A stretch of DNA of 64,000 nucleotides from Candidatus Methanarcanum hacksteinii (GCA_006954405.1 LVVQ01000001.1:1-64000); one strand, 5' to 3'. Shown: positions 44,169-53,373, counted from the first letter of the stretch. Numbers and translations are program-made. Notes: generated by a model from the sequence alone, not told the origin.

Positions 44169-44963
44169 ATGGCATCCGGAAAGAAGGACAGGATCGTAAT
44201 ATCATGCGTTACATTCGATGTCGCCAAAGTGGTCTCACCCATAGTCCACTACGAAGCCAGCAGAGTGCACCTGATCCACTATGTGAAATCCGATGACATA
44301 TACCAAGAATTCTATGATGAGGTCTGTGCCCGTATCTCCGAGGAGATACCGAGATGCGAGATCGTAGAACATAATGCAGAGGTGTTCGATTTCGCGAAGA
44401 TGATGAATGTCGTCTCCAGGATCATGGAGGATGAGATCGAACGTGCCGAGATCAGGCCGGACATCTACGTCAATGTATCCGCAGGAACATCGGAATACTC
44501 TGCAGCATCGTTGATGGCATCCATGATGCATGAAGGGGTCATGCCATTCAACGTACCTACAGAGAGATACACCGTGTCCCCTGACAGGATAAGGGACGTT
44601 TATTTCGATGACGGACGCCCGGTCGGCCTATCCATGTCCGTCAGGGAACCCACACTGATCTCCACCTTCACCATGAAGATGCCTGATAAGGGTCAGATCA
44701 AAGGTTTATGGATATTGAAGAGGCGCCTTAACAACAAAGAGCCTATCAGCGCCGCTGCCATAATACCAGAACTCTCTGAACTAGGTCTCATCAAATGCAA
44801 CTACTCCATGGGTTCGAAGAAACCAGATCAGAACACACTGATGAACTATCAGCGTAACTTCGTCGATAAATGGATACACAACGGATGGGCGGAAAGGACT
44901 TCCAAAAGGATGATGAGGATCACACCGGACGGAGAAGCCGTCCTGAAGATGTTCATGGATTGA
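44169..44963 (+). CDS. CARF-like winged-helix regulator (DUF6293/HFX_2341-like)
   Basis: 264 residues. The N-terminal half (about 1-150) has a Rossmann-like alternating pattern beginning DRIVISCVTFDVAKV and a ligand-loop motif YVNVSAGTSEYSAASL, the hallmark of CARF-type domains that bind cyclic oligonucleotides or similar. The C-terminal half (about 175-262) is a winged helix with GLWILKRRLNN and a wing near AERTSKRMMRITPDG. No CRISPR array or cas gene was seen in the window, so this is a stand-alone regulator lying between two his operons. The palindrome over its own promoter suggests autoregulation. Family assignment is by motif recognition. Confidence 0.75.
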   Translation: MASGKKDRIVISCVTFDVAKVVSPIVHYEASRVHLIHYVKSDDIYQEFYDEVCARISEEIPRCEIVEHNAEVFDFAKMMNVVSRIMEDEIERAEIRPDIYVNVSAGTSEYSAASLMASMMHEGVMPFNVPTERYTVSPDRIRDVYFDDGRPVGLSMSVREPTLISTFTMKMPDKGQIKGLWILKRRLNNKEPISAAAIIPELSELGLIKCNYSMGSKKPDQNTLMNYQRNFVDKWIHNGWAERTSKRMMRITPDGEAVLKMFMD

Positions 44964-45342
44964 AGTTATCGCGTGGACACTCGAGACATTTGTTCAGATC
45001 CTCTTTAGCGCCCTGCATCGCGTATATCTCGTCGACCATGCCGATGCTCTTGACAAAACAGCAGATATCACATAGCACATCTGCGAAATTCGCGCCTTCG
45101 ATCATCATATCGGCGGACGATACGATCTTGTTGAAGAACATAACCCTGTAGATGCTGTTCTCGATGTATGAGTTGCCACCCCTCAGACCCTTAATGTATT
45201 GAGAGACCGCTGCACTCGTGACCCCGAACATCTTAGCGACCTTCGCTTGGGTCAGGTCATGCCTGATGACCAATTGCCTTGCCAGCTCCCCTCTGGCCGT
45301 AGGTAGTATCTCTGATACGATCAACTCACATGGCATCTTCAT
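44953..45342 (-). CDS. XRE-type HTH regulator with C-terminal cysteines (COG2522-like)
   Basis: 129 residues. Helix-turn-helix around residues 24-52 (ARQLVIRHDLTQAKVAKMFGV, then SAAVSQYIKG). The C-terminal half contains five cysteines (CDICC and CLECP contexts) that could hold a metal or Fe-S cluster. A TATA-like TTTATGTA near 45,371 supports a leaderless start. It overlaps the CARF gene tail to tail by 11 bases and lies downstream of hisA; the target is unknown. Confidence 0.75.
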   Translation of the reverse strand: MKMPCELIVSEILPTARGELARQLVIRHDLTQAKVAKMFGVTSAAVSQYIKGLRGGNSYIENSIYRVMFFNKIVSSADMMIEGANFADVLCDICCFVKSIGMVDEIYAMQGAKEDLNKCLECPRDNFNP

Positions 45343-45390
45343 ATTACTTCACAATGTCCGATTACATACATAAACATGACTTGATGTCTA

Positions 45391-46110
45391 TCATCCCTTG
45401 GCGATCCAGGGTGTTTCCCATGTCCAAGGCTCCAAAAGACCTGTGTATATCGCTATTCCTACAACAGCGGCGGGTGCCCCGCATCTGTCCAACAGCTTCG
45501 CATCATCCAAGGATGTCACTCCTCCGGATGCTATCACCTCATGAGGACATCTCTTTATGAAATCGGATGCCTGAGCCTGATCGATACCTTTGCCCTGACC
45601 CTCGACATCTATGTTCGTGTTGAGCACGCCTGCGAGCGGTAGATCCTTGATCCTATCGAACATCTCATCCAACGTTATCGGTGCGACATCCTGCCATCCT
45701 TTCACGGTTATCTTGCCGCCTTTCGTGTCAAGGGACAATACGATCTTCCCAGGATACTTGTTGACCATCTCAGCGAGCCAGTCTGGCTCCTTGATGCCTT
45801 TCGTACCTATGATCACCCTATCCACGCCGATATCGATGAGCTCCTTTATCGTGGCCTCATCCCTTATGCCTCCGCCAACCTCCACAGGTACGTCGGATTC
45901 CGATATGATCCTCTTGATCACAGGGATGTTGTTCTCCTTCCCGAAAGCGGCATCGAGATCCACGAGATGCAGATACTTCGCCCCCTTCTCCAGCCACGAC
46001 CTTGCAACGGTCAATGGGTCGTCGATGGTGACCTTCTGACTTCCAGGTACGCCACCAACCAATTGTACGACCTTGTGATCCAACATGTCTATTGCGGGTA
46101 TGACCATCAT
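45391..46110 (-). CDS. hisA: ProFAR isomerase
   Basis: 239 residues, barrel homologous to HisF. MVIPAIDMLDHKVVQLVGG (catalytic Asp), VEVGGGIRD, LSLDTKGG and the second-half Asp in NTNIDVEGQGKG. Phosphoribosylformimino-AICAR phosphate isomerase. Last gene of hisG-C-H-A, ATGA overlap with hisH. Confidence 0.95.
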   Translation of the reverse strand: MMVIPAIDMLDHKVVQLVGGVPGSQKVTIDDPLTVARSWLEKGAKYLHLVDLDAAFGKENNIPVIKRIISESDVPVEVGGGIRDEATIKELIDIGVDRVIIGTKGIKEPDWLAEMVNKYPGKIVLSLDTKGGKITVKGWQDVAPITLDEMFDRIKDLPLAGVLNTNIDVEGQGKGIDQAQASDFIKRCPHEVIASGGVTSLDDAKLLDRCGAPAAVVGIAIYTGLLEPWTWETPWIAKG

Positions 46111-46709
46111 AGCGCTCCCTCCGCGAATTGGATGAAATTCTCAAGGAATCTCATGCCTGATCTGCTACTCTTCTCGGGATGGAATTGCGAACCGACGAAA
46201 TTCCCTTTCCTGAAGAATATAGGATAATCTATTCCTTCATATTCACAGTATCCCTTTATCGCGGACCGCTCCGTCGGATTCCCGTAGTATGAGTGAGTGA
46301 AATAGAAGAATCTGTTGTCGATCCCATCGAACATCGGATCATCGGACATCACTGTGTTCCATCCCATCTGAGGTATCTGTTTGGCCTTGAGCCTCTCCAC
46401 CCTTCCGTTGATGAAACCCAATCCAGGGAGTCTGCCCTCATCCGAACCGTCCATCAGAATCTGCATGCCTATGCATATCCCAAGGCATGGTATCCCTGAT
46501 CTCAACCTGTCCAATATATCGTCCTTCTCAGGAAGGATGCTCTCCATGACCTTATCGAACGCACCTACGCCGGGGAATGCTATGCATTCCGCCTCAGTGA
46601 CCTTCCTCATATCCGACGTGACCTCTACATTGGCCCCACATCTCTCCAATGCTCTCCTAAGTGAATGAAGATTACCAACGCCATAATCAGCGATGGTCAC
46701 ATTTAGCAT
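46107..46709 (-). CDS. hisH: Imidazole glycerol phosphate synthase glutaminase subunit
   Basis: 200 residues, class I glutamine amidotransferase. Nucleophile cysteine in CLGICIGMQIL, histidine and glutamate in SQFHPEKSS, and the GVGNLHSL start. It supplies ammonia to HisF. Overlaps hisC by seven bases and hisA by four. Confidence 0.96.
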   Translation of the reverse strand: MLNVTIADYGVGNLHSLRRALERCGANVEVTSDMRKVTEAECIAFPGVGAFDKVMESILPEKDDILDRLRSGIPCLGICIGMQILMDGSDEGRLPGLGFINGRVERLKAKQIPQMGWNTVMSDDPMFDGIDNRFFYFTHSYYGNPTERSAIKGYCEYEGIDYPIFFRKGNFVGSQFHPEKSSRSGMRFLENFIQFAEGAL

Positions 46710-47752
46710 CCGTCAATCACCTCAGCCATCTTCTCTAAGAGCATATCGTTGAGCTCTTTCGTACCGACGGTCATCCTGACGCAATTCTCTGTCCTTCTCT
46801 TGGAACCGAAATCACGGATCAACACTCCCTTCTCCTTCAATCCGTCCACAAGTACCTTGTGGTCTATCGGAGCCCTTGCGAGTATGAAGTTCGCATCGGA
46901 GGGGAATGGTTCGAATCCGAGTTTCCTGAGGCCATCCATGAGCAATGGTCTCTGTTCCTTGACCATCGATACGCTCCTCTCGATGAAACTCTGATCCTTG
47001 ACAGCGGCCGTGGCCGCCAATTCACTTATCTTGTCCAATGAATAAGGAATCTTGACGTCGTTCATCATGCCTGCGACATTCAGATTCGATACAGCGTATC
47101 CGACCCTCAATGCCGCCATGGCGTAAGCCTTGGAGAATGTCCTCAATACGATCAGATTATCGAATTCGTTCACTCTCTTGAGCATCGAATCCTCTGCATA
47201 TTCCGCATATGCCTCGTCAACGACCATTATGCCGTCGAAGTTCGTCAATATCTCTTCAAGATCCTTCGACCTGAACGTGTTCCCTGTAGGATTGTTGGGC
47301 GACGGTATGAGCATTATCTTGGACTTGGGTTTCAACATGGCATCGACATCAAGTTGGAAATCCTCTGTCAGATCCACGAAACTCGTCTTCCCTCCGTTCA
47401 CTGATATGAAGTAATCGTACAATGTGTAGGAAGGGGCCGGTATGGTGGACATATCTCCCCATTCCGTGAACGTCTTGAATATCAGATCCAACATCTCATC
47501 GGAACCGTTACCGGCGACGAAATTCTCCCTCTCCAGACCATAGAGTCCAGCCAATGCATCCCTGAGGTTGTCCGAGTATGTGTTCGGATATCCGTCCAAT
47601 CCATCCACAGGGTGTTTCAGGAACTCGTATGCGGCAGGGTTGCTGCCAAGAACGTTGGTGTTCGTGTCCAATCTGACCGCATTGCCGACAACAGGATTGT
47701 AGTATCTCTCGAATCCCCTGGTCGTGCTCCTCATGACGTCCCTTGTGAGCAT
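46703..47752 (-). CDS. hisC: Histidinol-phosphate aminotransferase
   Basis: About 349 residues from ATG at 47752 (TGATG overlap with the hisG stop); a GTG one codon upstream is an alternative. PLP enzyme: PSPNNPTGN, PLP lysine in LRTFSKAYAMAALRVGY, arginine motif CVRMTVG. Position in the operon fixes HisC identity over related aminotransferases. Confidence 0.93.
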   Translation of the reverse strand: MLTRDVMRSTTRGFERYYNPVVGNAVRLDTNTNVLGSNPAAYEFLKHPVDGLDGYPNTYSDNLRDALAGLYGLERENFVAGNGSDEMLDLIFKTFTEWGDMSTIPAPSYTLYDYFISVNGGKTSFVDLTEDFQLDVDAMLKPKSKIMLIPSPNNPTGNTFRSKDLEEILTNFDGIMVVDEAYAEYAEDSMLKRVNEFDNLIVLRTFSKAYAMAALRVGYAVSNLNVAGMMNDVKIPYSLDKISELAATAAVKDQSFIERSVSMVKEQRPLLMDGLRKLGFEPFPSDANFILARAPIDHKVLVDGLKEKGVLIRDFGSKRRTENCVRMTVGTKELNDMLLEKMAEVIDGC

Positions 47753-48615
47753 CACGGCACCAACCTTTCGATAGGAAGTGTGAGGATTCCCTTCGCACCG
47801 AGCTTCTGCAACTTGTTGACCGAATCGAATATGGTGCTACTGTCAACAACGACGTGGATCGCGACCATGTCCGTCCTTCCGCTGATATTCATCACAGTGG
47901 GGCCGGCCAATCCTGGGAATAGCTTGTCTATCTCAGGGAGTTGGGATACGGGCACATCCGCCATCAGATACTTCTTGTTCTCAGCATCGATGACGCTCTT
48001 CACGGAGTTCACGATGTCCATTATCCTCGCACTGTTGGCCTCCATCGCTTTCTCCGATGTGACCATCACGGCCTGTGATGTGACCAAGGTCTCGATCTCC
48101 ATGAGCCTGTTCGTCTTGAGCGTCGCTCCGCTGGAGACGAGATCGACGATTATGTCAGATACGCCGATGTACGGCATGATCTCTGCAGCCCCGGATACAT
48201 TCACGATCTCGACATTCTTGCCTTTGGAATCGAAGAATCTCTTCGTAACGTTAGGGAATGACGTAGCTACGCGACATCCATCCTTGATATCGTCGACCGT
48301 CCTTATGTTGGACTGTTCCGGCACAGCTACGGAGAGGCGACAATGTCCGAACTCTAATTCCAGAACCTCTTTGAGTACAAATCCTGAATCAGCAATCTGA
48401 TCCTGTCCGGTGATACCGAGATCCACTGAACCGATCGCTATGAATCTTGGGATGTCCTGTGCACGGACGAACAGTATCTCTATGTCCTGATTCTTGGCTG
48501 TCACGTATAATCTTCTGCCCCAATCCTCTCCGAGATCGAGTCCCGATTTGAGAAGGAGCTCTATTGTCCTGTCGTGAAGCCTTCCTTTGTTTGGTACGGC
48601 CATCTTAAAGGTCAT
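47752..48615 (-). CDS. hisG: ATP phosphoribosyltransferase, long form
   Basis: 287 residues: the long HisG form with a C-terminal ferredoxin-like regulatory domain (from about residue 210) that binds histidine, so feedback control is expected and no HisZ is needed. PNKGRLHDRTIELL at the N-terminus, and GITGQDQIADSG with the phosphoribosyl-site region following. First gene of hisG-C-H-A. A TATA-like TTTTTTATCA near 48,650 leaves a leader of about 14 nt. Confidence 0.95.
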   Translation of the reverse strand: MTFKMAVPNKGRLHDRTIELLLKSGLDLGEDWGRRLYVTAKNQDIEILFVRAQDIPRFIAIGSVDLGITGQDQIADSGFVLKEVLELEFGHCRLSVAVPEQSNIRTVDDIKDGCRVATSFPNVTKRFFDSKGKNVEIVNVSGAAEIMPYIGVSDIIVDLVSSGATLKTNRLMEIETLVTSQAVMVTSEKAMEANSARIMDIVNSVKSVIDAENKKYLMADVPVSQLPEIDKLFPGLAGPTVMNISGRTDMVAIHVVVDSSTIFDSVNKLQKLGAKGILTLPIERLVP

Positions 48616-48751
48616 TTCTTCGCCTCTAGTCTCACAATACGCATGTATGATAAAAAACCCACGATATGTATCGCGCCATGTAGTCGCACAATGGTGCCAT
48701 ACTTGTTCGAAGTCGGGTTGGTATGAATGAATGTATTTTTTTACAGAATAT

Positions 48752-48770
48752 AGGTGGGGTGTTACCCCAC
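48752..48770 (-). terminator. GC-rich hairpin after the M18 aminopeptidase gene
   Basis: GGTGGGG / CCCCACC arms with a five-base loop, a few bases beyond the stop codon. A related TGGGGTT / AACCCCA hairpin sits at about 55,899-55,915. No T-run in the direction of the gene. Confidence 0.4.
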
Positions 48771-48778
48771 CGCTTGTT

Positions 48779-50197
48779 TCAATACTTACTGTCCTTGGTG
48801 AGATAGAATGCCTTCATCGCCTTGTACAGCATGTAGATGTCCGCCTTCGATGTGACCTCGAACGGCGAATGCATAGAGAGCACGGGAACTCCGAAATCGA
48901 CGGTATCCACGTTGTGCGATGAGATGTACATCGCGACCGTTCCTCCTCCGCCGTTATCGATCTTTCCAAGCTCTCCGACCTGCCATACGACCCCGTTCTC
49001 ATCCATCGTCTTACGGATGAATGCCATCATCTCGGCCGATGCATCGTTCGTGGAGTATTTTCCTCCGGAACCTCCGTATTTGGATATCGATGGTCCGCGA
49101 TTTATGTATGAACAATTCATCCTCTCGTAGTTCTCCCCGAATGCAGGGTCGTATGCTGAATTGACATCGCATGAGATGCACATGGATCTCGCAAGCACAT
49201 GCCTAAGTTCAACGCCGTATGCTGATGCGAACTCCTCGATGAAATCGATCAGGAACATCGAACTGAGGCCTGTGGGTCCATCCGATCCCGTCTCCTCCTT
49301 ATCCGCAAGCACCGTGACCGTGGTGTATTCTGGATTTTTAGTGTCGATCTCTGCCATGATGTTAGCATATGCGCATACGCTGTCATCCTGACCGTATGCT
49401 CCGATCATCGACCTATCGAATCCTACATCCTTAGGCCTGAATGCCGGCACGGCACAGAGTTCTGCTGAGAGGAAATCGGATTCATCGATACCGTATCTCT
49501 CGAATATCGTGTTGGCGATGTTCAATTTCACCTTCTGTGATGCCTCATCGTCATTGAACGGCCAACTGCCTATGAGGATGTTGAGCTGTTCGCCCGTTAT
49601 GATCTCTGTGGCGGGCTTCTTCATCTGATCCCTTGCGAGGTGCGGAAGGAGATCCGTCACACAGAATGTGAAATCGTCATCCTCCTCTCCGATAGCGACC
49701 TTCACCTTTTTTCCATCCTTGAGGATGACAACGCCGTGAAGAGCGAGCGGTATTGCGGACCATTGATATTTCTTGATGCCTCCGTAGTAATGTGTCTTGA
49801 AATATGCCAGATCGCTGTCCTCGAACAATGGGACGGGTTTGAAATCGAGTCTTGGACTATCGATATGACTAGCTCCGATCCTCACTCCTTCGGATACGCT
49901 CTTCTTACCGACAGTGACCATTATCAGATTCTTTCCGCGATTGTTGAAGTAGATCTTCGAACCGCTCTTGTATTTAGTGCCTGGAACGAATTCCTTGTAA
50001 CCATTCTCCTCGAGGAGCGGTATCGTATAGTCAACGACCTCCCTCTCGGTCTTGTTCATAAGGAATTTCTTGTAGCCTTCGCAGAATTCCATCGATTCCT
50101 TCAGGAAGTCGGGATTGCTCTCACCTATCGTCTTAGGTTTCCTCAGAAGCTTCTCCTCGAGCTCCTTGCCTTTGGACTTGGTCTTCTCTTTTGCCAT
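48779..50197 (-). CDS. M18-family aminopeptidase
   Basis: 472 residues. Zinc ligands and catalytic residues of M18 are visible in SHIDSPRLDFKP, ADKEETGSDGPTG, the aspartate in CISCDVNSAYDP and the C-terminal histidine in LSMHSPFEV. M18 enzymes are large cytosolic complexes that remove acidic or broad N-terminal residues. A lysine-rich first 20 residues precede the core. TTAATATT near 50,227-50,235 is the likely TATA box, leaving a short leader. Confidence 0.92.
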   Translation of the reverse strand: MAKEKTKSKGKELEEKLLRKPKTIGESNPDFLKESMEFCEGYKKFLMNKTEREVVDYTIPLLEENGYKEFVPGTKYKSGSKIYFNNRGKNLIMVTVGKKSVSEGVRIGASHIDSPRLDFKPVPLFEDSDLAYFKTHYYGGIKKYQWSAIPLALHGVVILKDGKKVKVAIGEEDDDFTFCVTDLLPHLARDQMKKPATEIITGEQLNILIGSWPFNDDEASQKVKLNIANTIFERYGIDESDFLSAELCAVPAFRPKDVGFDRSMIGAYGQDDSVCAYANIMAEIDTKNPEYTTVTVLADKEETGSDGPTGLSSMFLIDFIEEFASAYGVELRHVLARSMCISCDVNSAYDPAFGENYERMNCSYINRGPSISKYGGSGGKYSTNDASAEMMAFIRKTMDENGVVWQVGELGKIDNGGGGTVAMYISSHNVDTVDFGVPVLSMHSPFEVTSKADIYMLYKAMKAFYLTKDSKY

Positions 50198-50326
50198 CCT
50201 ATCACTGCTGTGGTGATGGACGCACGAATATTAACCGCTTACCTATCGGTGCGATACGGTCGTTCCATTGCATCAAAAGAAGAGGATGATTGAAAGATCG
50301 CAATAATGTTCATTGGAAGATGTTTG

Positions 50327-50354
50327 TCCGATGATGTTGAATAACATCATCGGA
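50327..50354 (-). terminator. 12-bp perfect stem-loop after the parvulin gene
   Basis: TCCGATGATGTT / AACATCATCGGA with loop GAAT, ten bases beyond the parvulin stop. Strong stem but no T-run; terminator or 3'-end stabiliser. Confidence 0.5.
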
Positions 50355-50363
50355 ACATGATAT

Positions 50364-50645
50364 TCACTTCTGATCCTTTATCAGGATTACGTGGTAACCG
50401 AACTCTGTCTTGACAGGACCGATGACATCACCCTTCTTACCGTTGAAGCATGCCTCATCGAATTCCCTGACCATGTCACCTTTTCCGAACCATCCGAGAT
50501 TGCCGCCCTTCTTGCCTGAGGGGCATTTGGAGAATCTCTTCGCAAGAGCTTCGAAATCCTCTCCCTTCTCAAGACGATCCATAATCTTCTTCGCATCATC
50601 CTCTTTGTTCACAAGGATGTGTGCAGCATTGACTGATTTCACCAT
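50364..50645 (-). CDS. Parvulin-type peptidyl-prolyl cis-trans isomerase
   Basis: About 93 residues from the ATG at 50645. A TATA box (TTTATATCC, about 50,664-50,672) lies 23-26 nt upstream, excluding the longer ORF start. It is a single-domain parvulin: AAHILVNKEDDAKKI, FSKCPSGKKGGNLGWFG, and the C-terminal PVKTEFGYHVILI. Cytosolic foldase with no signal peptide. Confidence 0.93.
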   Translation of the reverse strand: MVKSVNAAHILVNKEDDAKKIMDRLEKGEDFEALAKRFSKCPSGKKGGNLGWFGKGDMVREFDEACFNGKKGDVIGPVKTEFGYHVILIKDQK

Positions 50646-50693
50646 GGGTCGGTGATTGCAATATTGGATATAAATGGTGTAAGTGGTTTTTCT

Positions 50694-50750
50694 TGTCAAT
50701 GCAAGATCCTTGCCCCGCCCACATGAACGGAGCAAGGATCGTTCTTGACA
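50694..50750 (-). terminator. Extended hairpin after the transglutaminase-InlB gene
   Basis: Outer arms TGTCAA / TTGACA and inner arms GATCCTTGC / GCAAGGATC with a GC-rich loop, starting about 19 bases past the stop at 50769. Confidence 0.55.
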
Positions 50751-50768
50751 TATCGTCTCATTCAACGA

Positions 50769-52730
50769 TCAGCACGGGATCACTTTGAGAACGTTGTAAC
50801 AGCTGTATGCATCGTAGTACGCTCTGCCTGTGTACGAAGGTACGTCACCCACTCTGAACTCGTTGCCTTTTCCATCGTCTATCGTTGTCGTCTCGCAGTA
50901 GAGATAGTATGAAGGCGTCGTTGGGATGTTCTCCCTGTAGACGTATGTCGAGATGTCGCTGTTATCAATGGTGTAATATGATACCACTCTAGAGAAGAAG
51001 CCTGCACCGACCCTCTCTGTCTTCAGTTTCACGTCCGATGTGTCATATCCCATGTCTGCGATACTTATCGCACCAGTGGCATGCCCGCTGAAGAGCATCA
51101 ATGCCGTATCGTACCCCATAGCTTTTCCGACGGCACAGAAGAGGATCGATGTATCCTCACAGTCGCCGTTACCATCGTACAACGTCTCCAAAGGATATTT
51201 CCAATACTCCTCTTGTCCGACTGATTCGCTGTCGTACATGTATGGGATGGTCTGCGTGAATCTCAGGAGAACGTTCACGACCTCAGCCTTATCGAGGCCT
51301 ACGGTCGCACCCGATATGTATTCGGCGATCTGTTTCACATACTTGTCATCGGATGTCACGAACATCTTGTCATGTTCGGTCGTCCCCTGACTTCTGATTA
51401 TATCGTCCGTCTTGTATGTGTAATAATCAGAATATCTTATGCCGAGTGTTATACTGTAATCCTTCCCGCCATATGACCAATCGAATGTCTTATTATCGAC
51501 ACCGTCGGCGATGATTGTTAGGATCTTTCCGAAGAACTTCTCATTCTTATCTCCAGAATACGTCAACGTGTACTTACCCACAGTCTCGAATGTGTAGCTG
51601 TATCTCTCGCCCTCGGATTCATTGACGATATTGTTGGATGAATCACGGAGAGTCCATGTGACATTCTCGACATCCTCTGCGGTGACCGTCAATGAGTTAC
51701 CACAATCCTCTGTGATGTCGCATATCTTCGAATTGTATGCATAAAGTGATTGATCTGAAAGGACCTTCTCTATCTTGTATGTATTATCGGTGGAGAGAAG
51801 ATTCCCTGCCTCATCATACCATCCAAGGAAGTCATCGCCTGTCGCTGTGAACTCTGCTGGTGATCCAATGTTATATGTCCCTGCACCAGTGACATCGATA
51901 CCGTCCCCGGAATACACCTTGATCGAGTATTCGTTCTTAATATCCTCCGAGAGTATGCTATCAATCTGATATATGCTGTTGACAACGACGTTACCGCTTG
52001 AGTAATTAGAATCCACCATTATGAGAAGCCAATCGTAGATGTAGTATTGTTTCTCCACATGGGATACTGCGCTATTATCTTTCAATGTGAGTGTGATGCA
52101 TTTGGCGGTGACATTCCAACCGTTGAGATCCAATGTTACGACCTCTTCATCCGACTGGTCGTATTCATCCTTGTCATCATCATCTTTATCAGTATTCCAC
52201 TTCACAGTGCTGGTCACATTGCTCTGACCTGAGGATAACTTCGTCTCCCTGATCTCGCGATACAGATACTTGTCATCGCTCTCGAAAGCAAGGAATATCT
52301 GCGAATATGTACCGAACGATTCGTACCGATAGGCCATGTTGCCGAAGATCGTCTCCGTCCTCTTCGTGTATGTATCCAACTTGTATCCATGTCCCTCGTA
52401 ACCATCATCCCATAATGCATACAGGGTGAGATTGCCGTTCATCTTCGATGGGATATACAACAGATTCTTCGTACATTCCTTATCTAGATACCAACCGAAG
52501 AATGCCACATCCTTATTCTCGTTAGTAGGGCAGCCTAGATCGGTCACCGTACCAGAGACGTATGTTGAAGGCGAGTTCGGATCTGCGATGCCTCCGTTCA
52601 ACTCGTATGTTATCGTATACGTATTGCCATACGTATCTACATCGTCCTGCGCCAGGATCGCGACTATCGCACCTGTGGAGATGCCGATGATGGCTAACAG
52701 TGCGATTATGGTCAAAGCCTTTGAAGACAT
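50769..52730 (-). CDS. Secreted InlB-repeat protein with C-terminal transglutaminase-like domain
   Basis: 653 residues. Signal/anchor helix at 5-27. Residues about 35-95 form an InlB/Flg_new repeat (YELNGG...FFGWYLDKECT). The middle part is beta-rich and has a second partial repeat around residues 280-330 (FLGWYDEAGNLL). A transglutaminase-like cysteine-protease domain follows (about 470-640) with the catalytic cysteine in GNGDCEDTSIL, the histidine in FSGHATGAI and an aspartate soon after. No C-terminal anchor. Likely an extracellular, N-terminally tethered protein-crosslinking or peptidase enzyme; the substrate is unknown. Confidence 0.78.
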   Translation of the reverse strand: MSSKALTIIALLAIIGISTGAIVAILAQDDVDTYGNTYTITYELNGGIADPNSPSTYVSGTVTDLGCPTNENKDVAFFGWYLDKECTKNLLYIPSKMNGNLTLYALWDDGYEGHGYKLDTYTKRTETIFGNMAYRYESFGTYSQIFLAFESDDKYLYREIRETKLSSGQSNVTSTVKWNTDKDDDDKDEYDQSDEEVVTLDLNGWNVTAKCITLTLKDNSAVSHVEKQYYIYDWLLIMVDSNYSSGNVVVNSIYQIDSILSEDIKNEYSIKVYSGDGIDVTGAGTYNIGSPAEFTATGDDFLGWYDEAGNLLSTDNTYKIEKVLSDQSLYAYNSKICDITEDCGNSLTVTAEDVENVTWTLRDSSNNIVNESEGERYSYTFETVGKYTLTYSGDKNEKFFGKILTIIADGVDNKTFDWSYGGKDYSITLGIRYSDYYTYKTDDIIRSQGTTEHDKMFVTSDDKYVKQIAEYISGATVGLDKAEVVNVLLRFTQTIPYMYDSESVGQEEYWKYPLETLYDGNGDCEDTSILFCAVGKAMGYDTALMLFSGHATGAISIADMGYDTSDVKLKTERVGAGFFSRVVSYYTIDNSDISTYVYRENIPTTPSYYLYCETTTIDDGKGNEFRVGDVPSYTGRAYYDAYSCYNVLKVIPC

Positions 52731-52752
52731 GATATCGCACCATTCAGCCGAA

Positions 52753-53373
52753 TCATTTGATTAATATCTTACCGCAGACGGATTCCCTTACCTTGAACGT
52801 CGCTCCCAGTTCGGCAGCTATCCTTGCACATTCCTTCTCGGATTCCGGACTTATGGATTCGCCTACGATGGACATCGTGATGTTCGGGACCACTTTCTTG
52901 GATTCCCTCGTGAAATCGATCATCGCTTTGTACGATCCCGGTCCGAAAGATGGTCTCGACAGAGCAAGATATTCCTCCTCATTGGATGCGTTGAGGCTTA
53001 TTGATAAGGCATCGATCACCCCTTCCATCTCAGGCACGATATCCCTGCCGTTGATCAGATTGCCGAGTCCGTTGGTGTTCACTCTCACGGTTTTGTGGAA
53101 CTCTTCCTTGATCCTGCGTGCACATTCCTTGAGATCGTCGAAACGAACGGTGGGTTCACCGTATCCACAGAACACGATCTCATCAGAGATCGAGAGATCG
53201 ACCTTACGCAATTCATCAATGACCTCGTCTACAGTGGGTTCATGGTCCAACCACAGGGTCTCCGCATCGCCAAGGGCTGGTGTCGTATTCCTCAGACAGA
53301 ATACGCATCTGCACGGACATCTGTTGGTCATGTTGATGTAATATTCGTTCCCGTAACGATAGATGATGCTCAT
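52753..53373 (-). CDS. TatD-associated radical SAM protein
   Basis: 206 residues. The radical SAM cysteine motif is CRCVFC preceded by the first cysteine (C-x3-C-x2-C within NRCPCRCVFC). The GE motif CGYGEPTVRF and RVNTNGLGNLI follow. This matches the small family named for frequent linkage to TatD (TIGR04038-like). Here the window's TatD gene is 33 kb away. Function unknown. Confidence 0.8.
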   Translation of the reverse strand: MSIIYRYGNEYYINMTNRCPCRCVFCLRNTTPALGDAETLWLDHEPTVDEVIDELRKVDLSISDEIVFCGYGEPTVRFDDLKECARRIKEEFHKTVRVNTNGLGNLINGRDIVPEMEGVIDALSISLNASNEEEYLALSRPSFGPGSYKAMIDFTRESKKVVPNITMSIVGESISPESEKECARIAAELGATFKVRESVCGKILIK

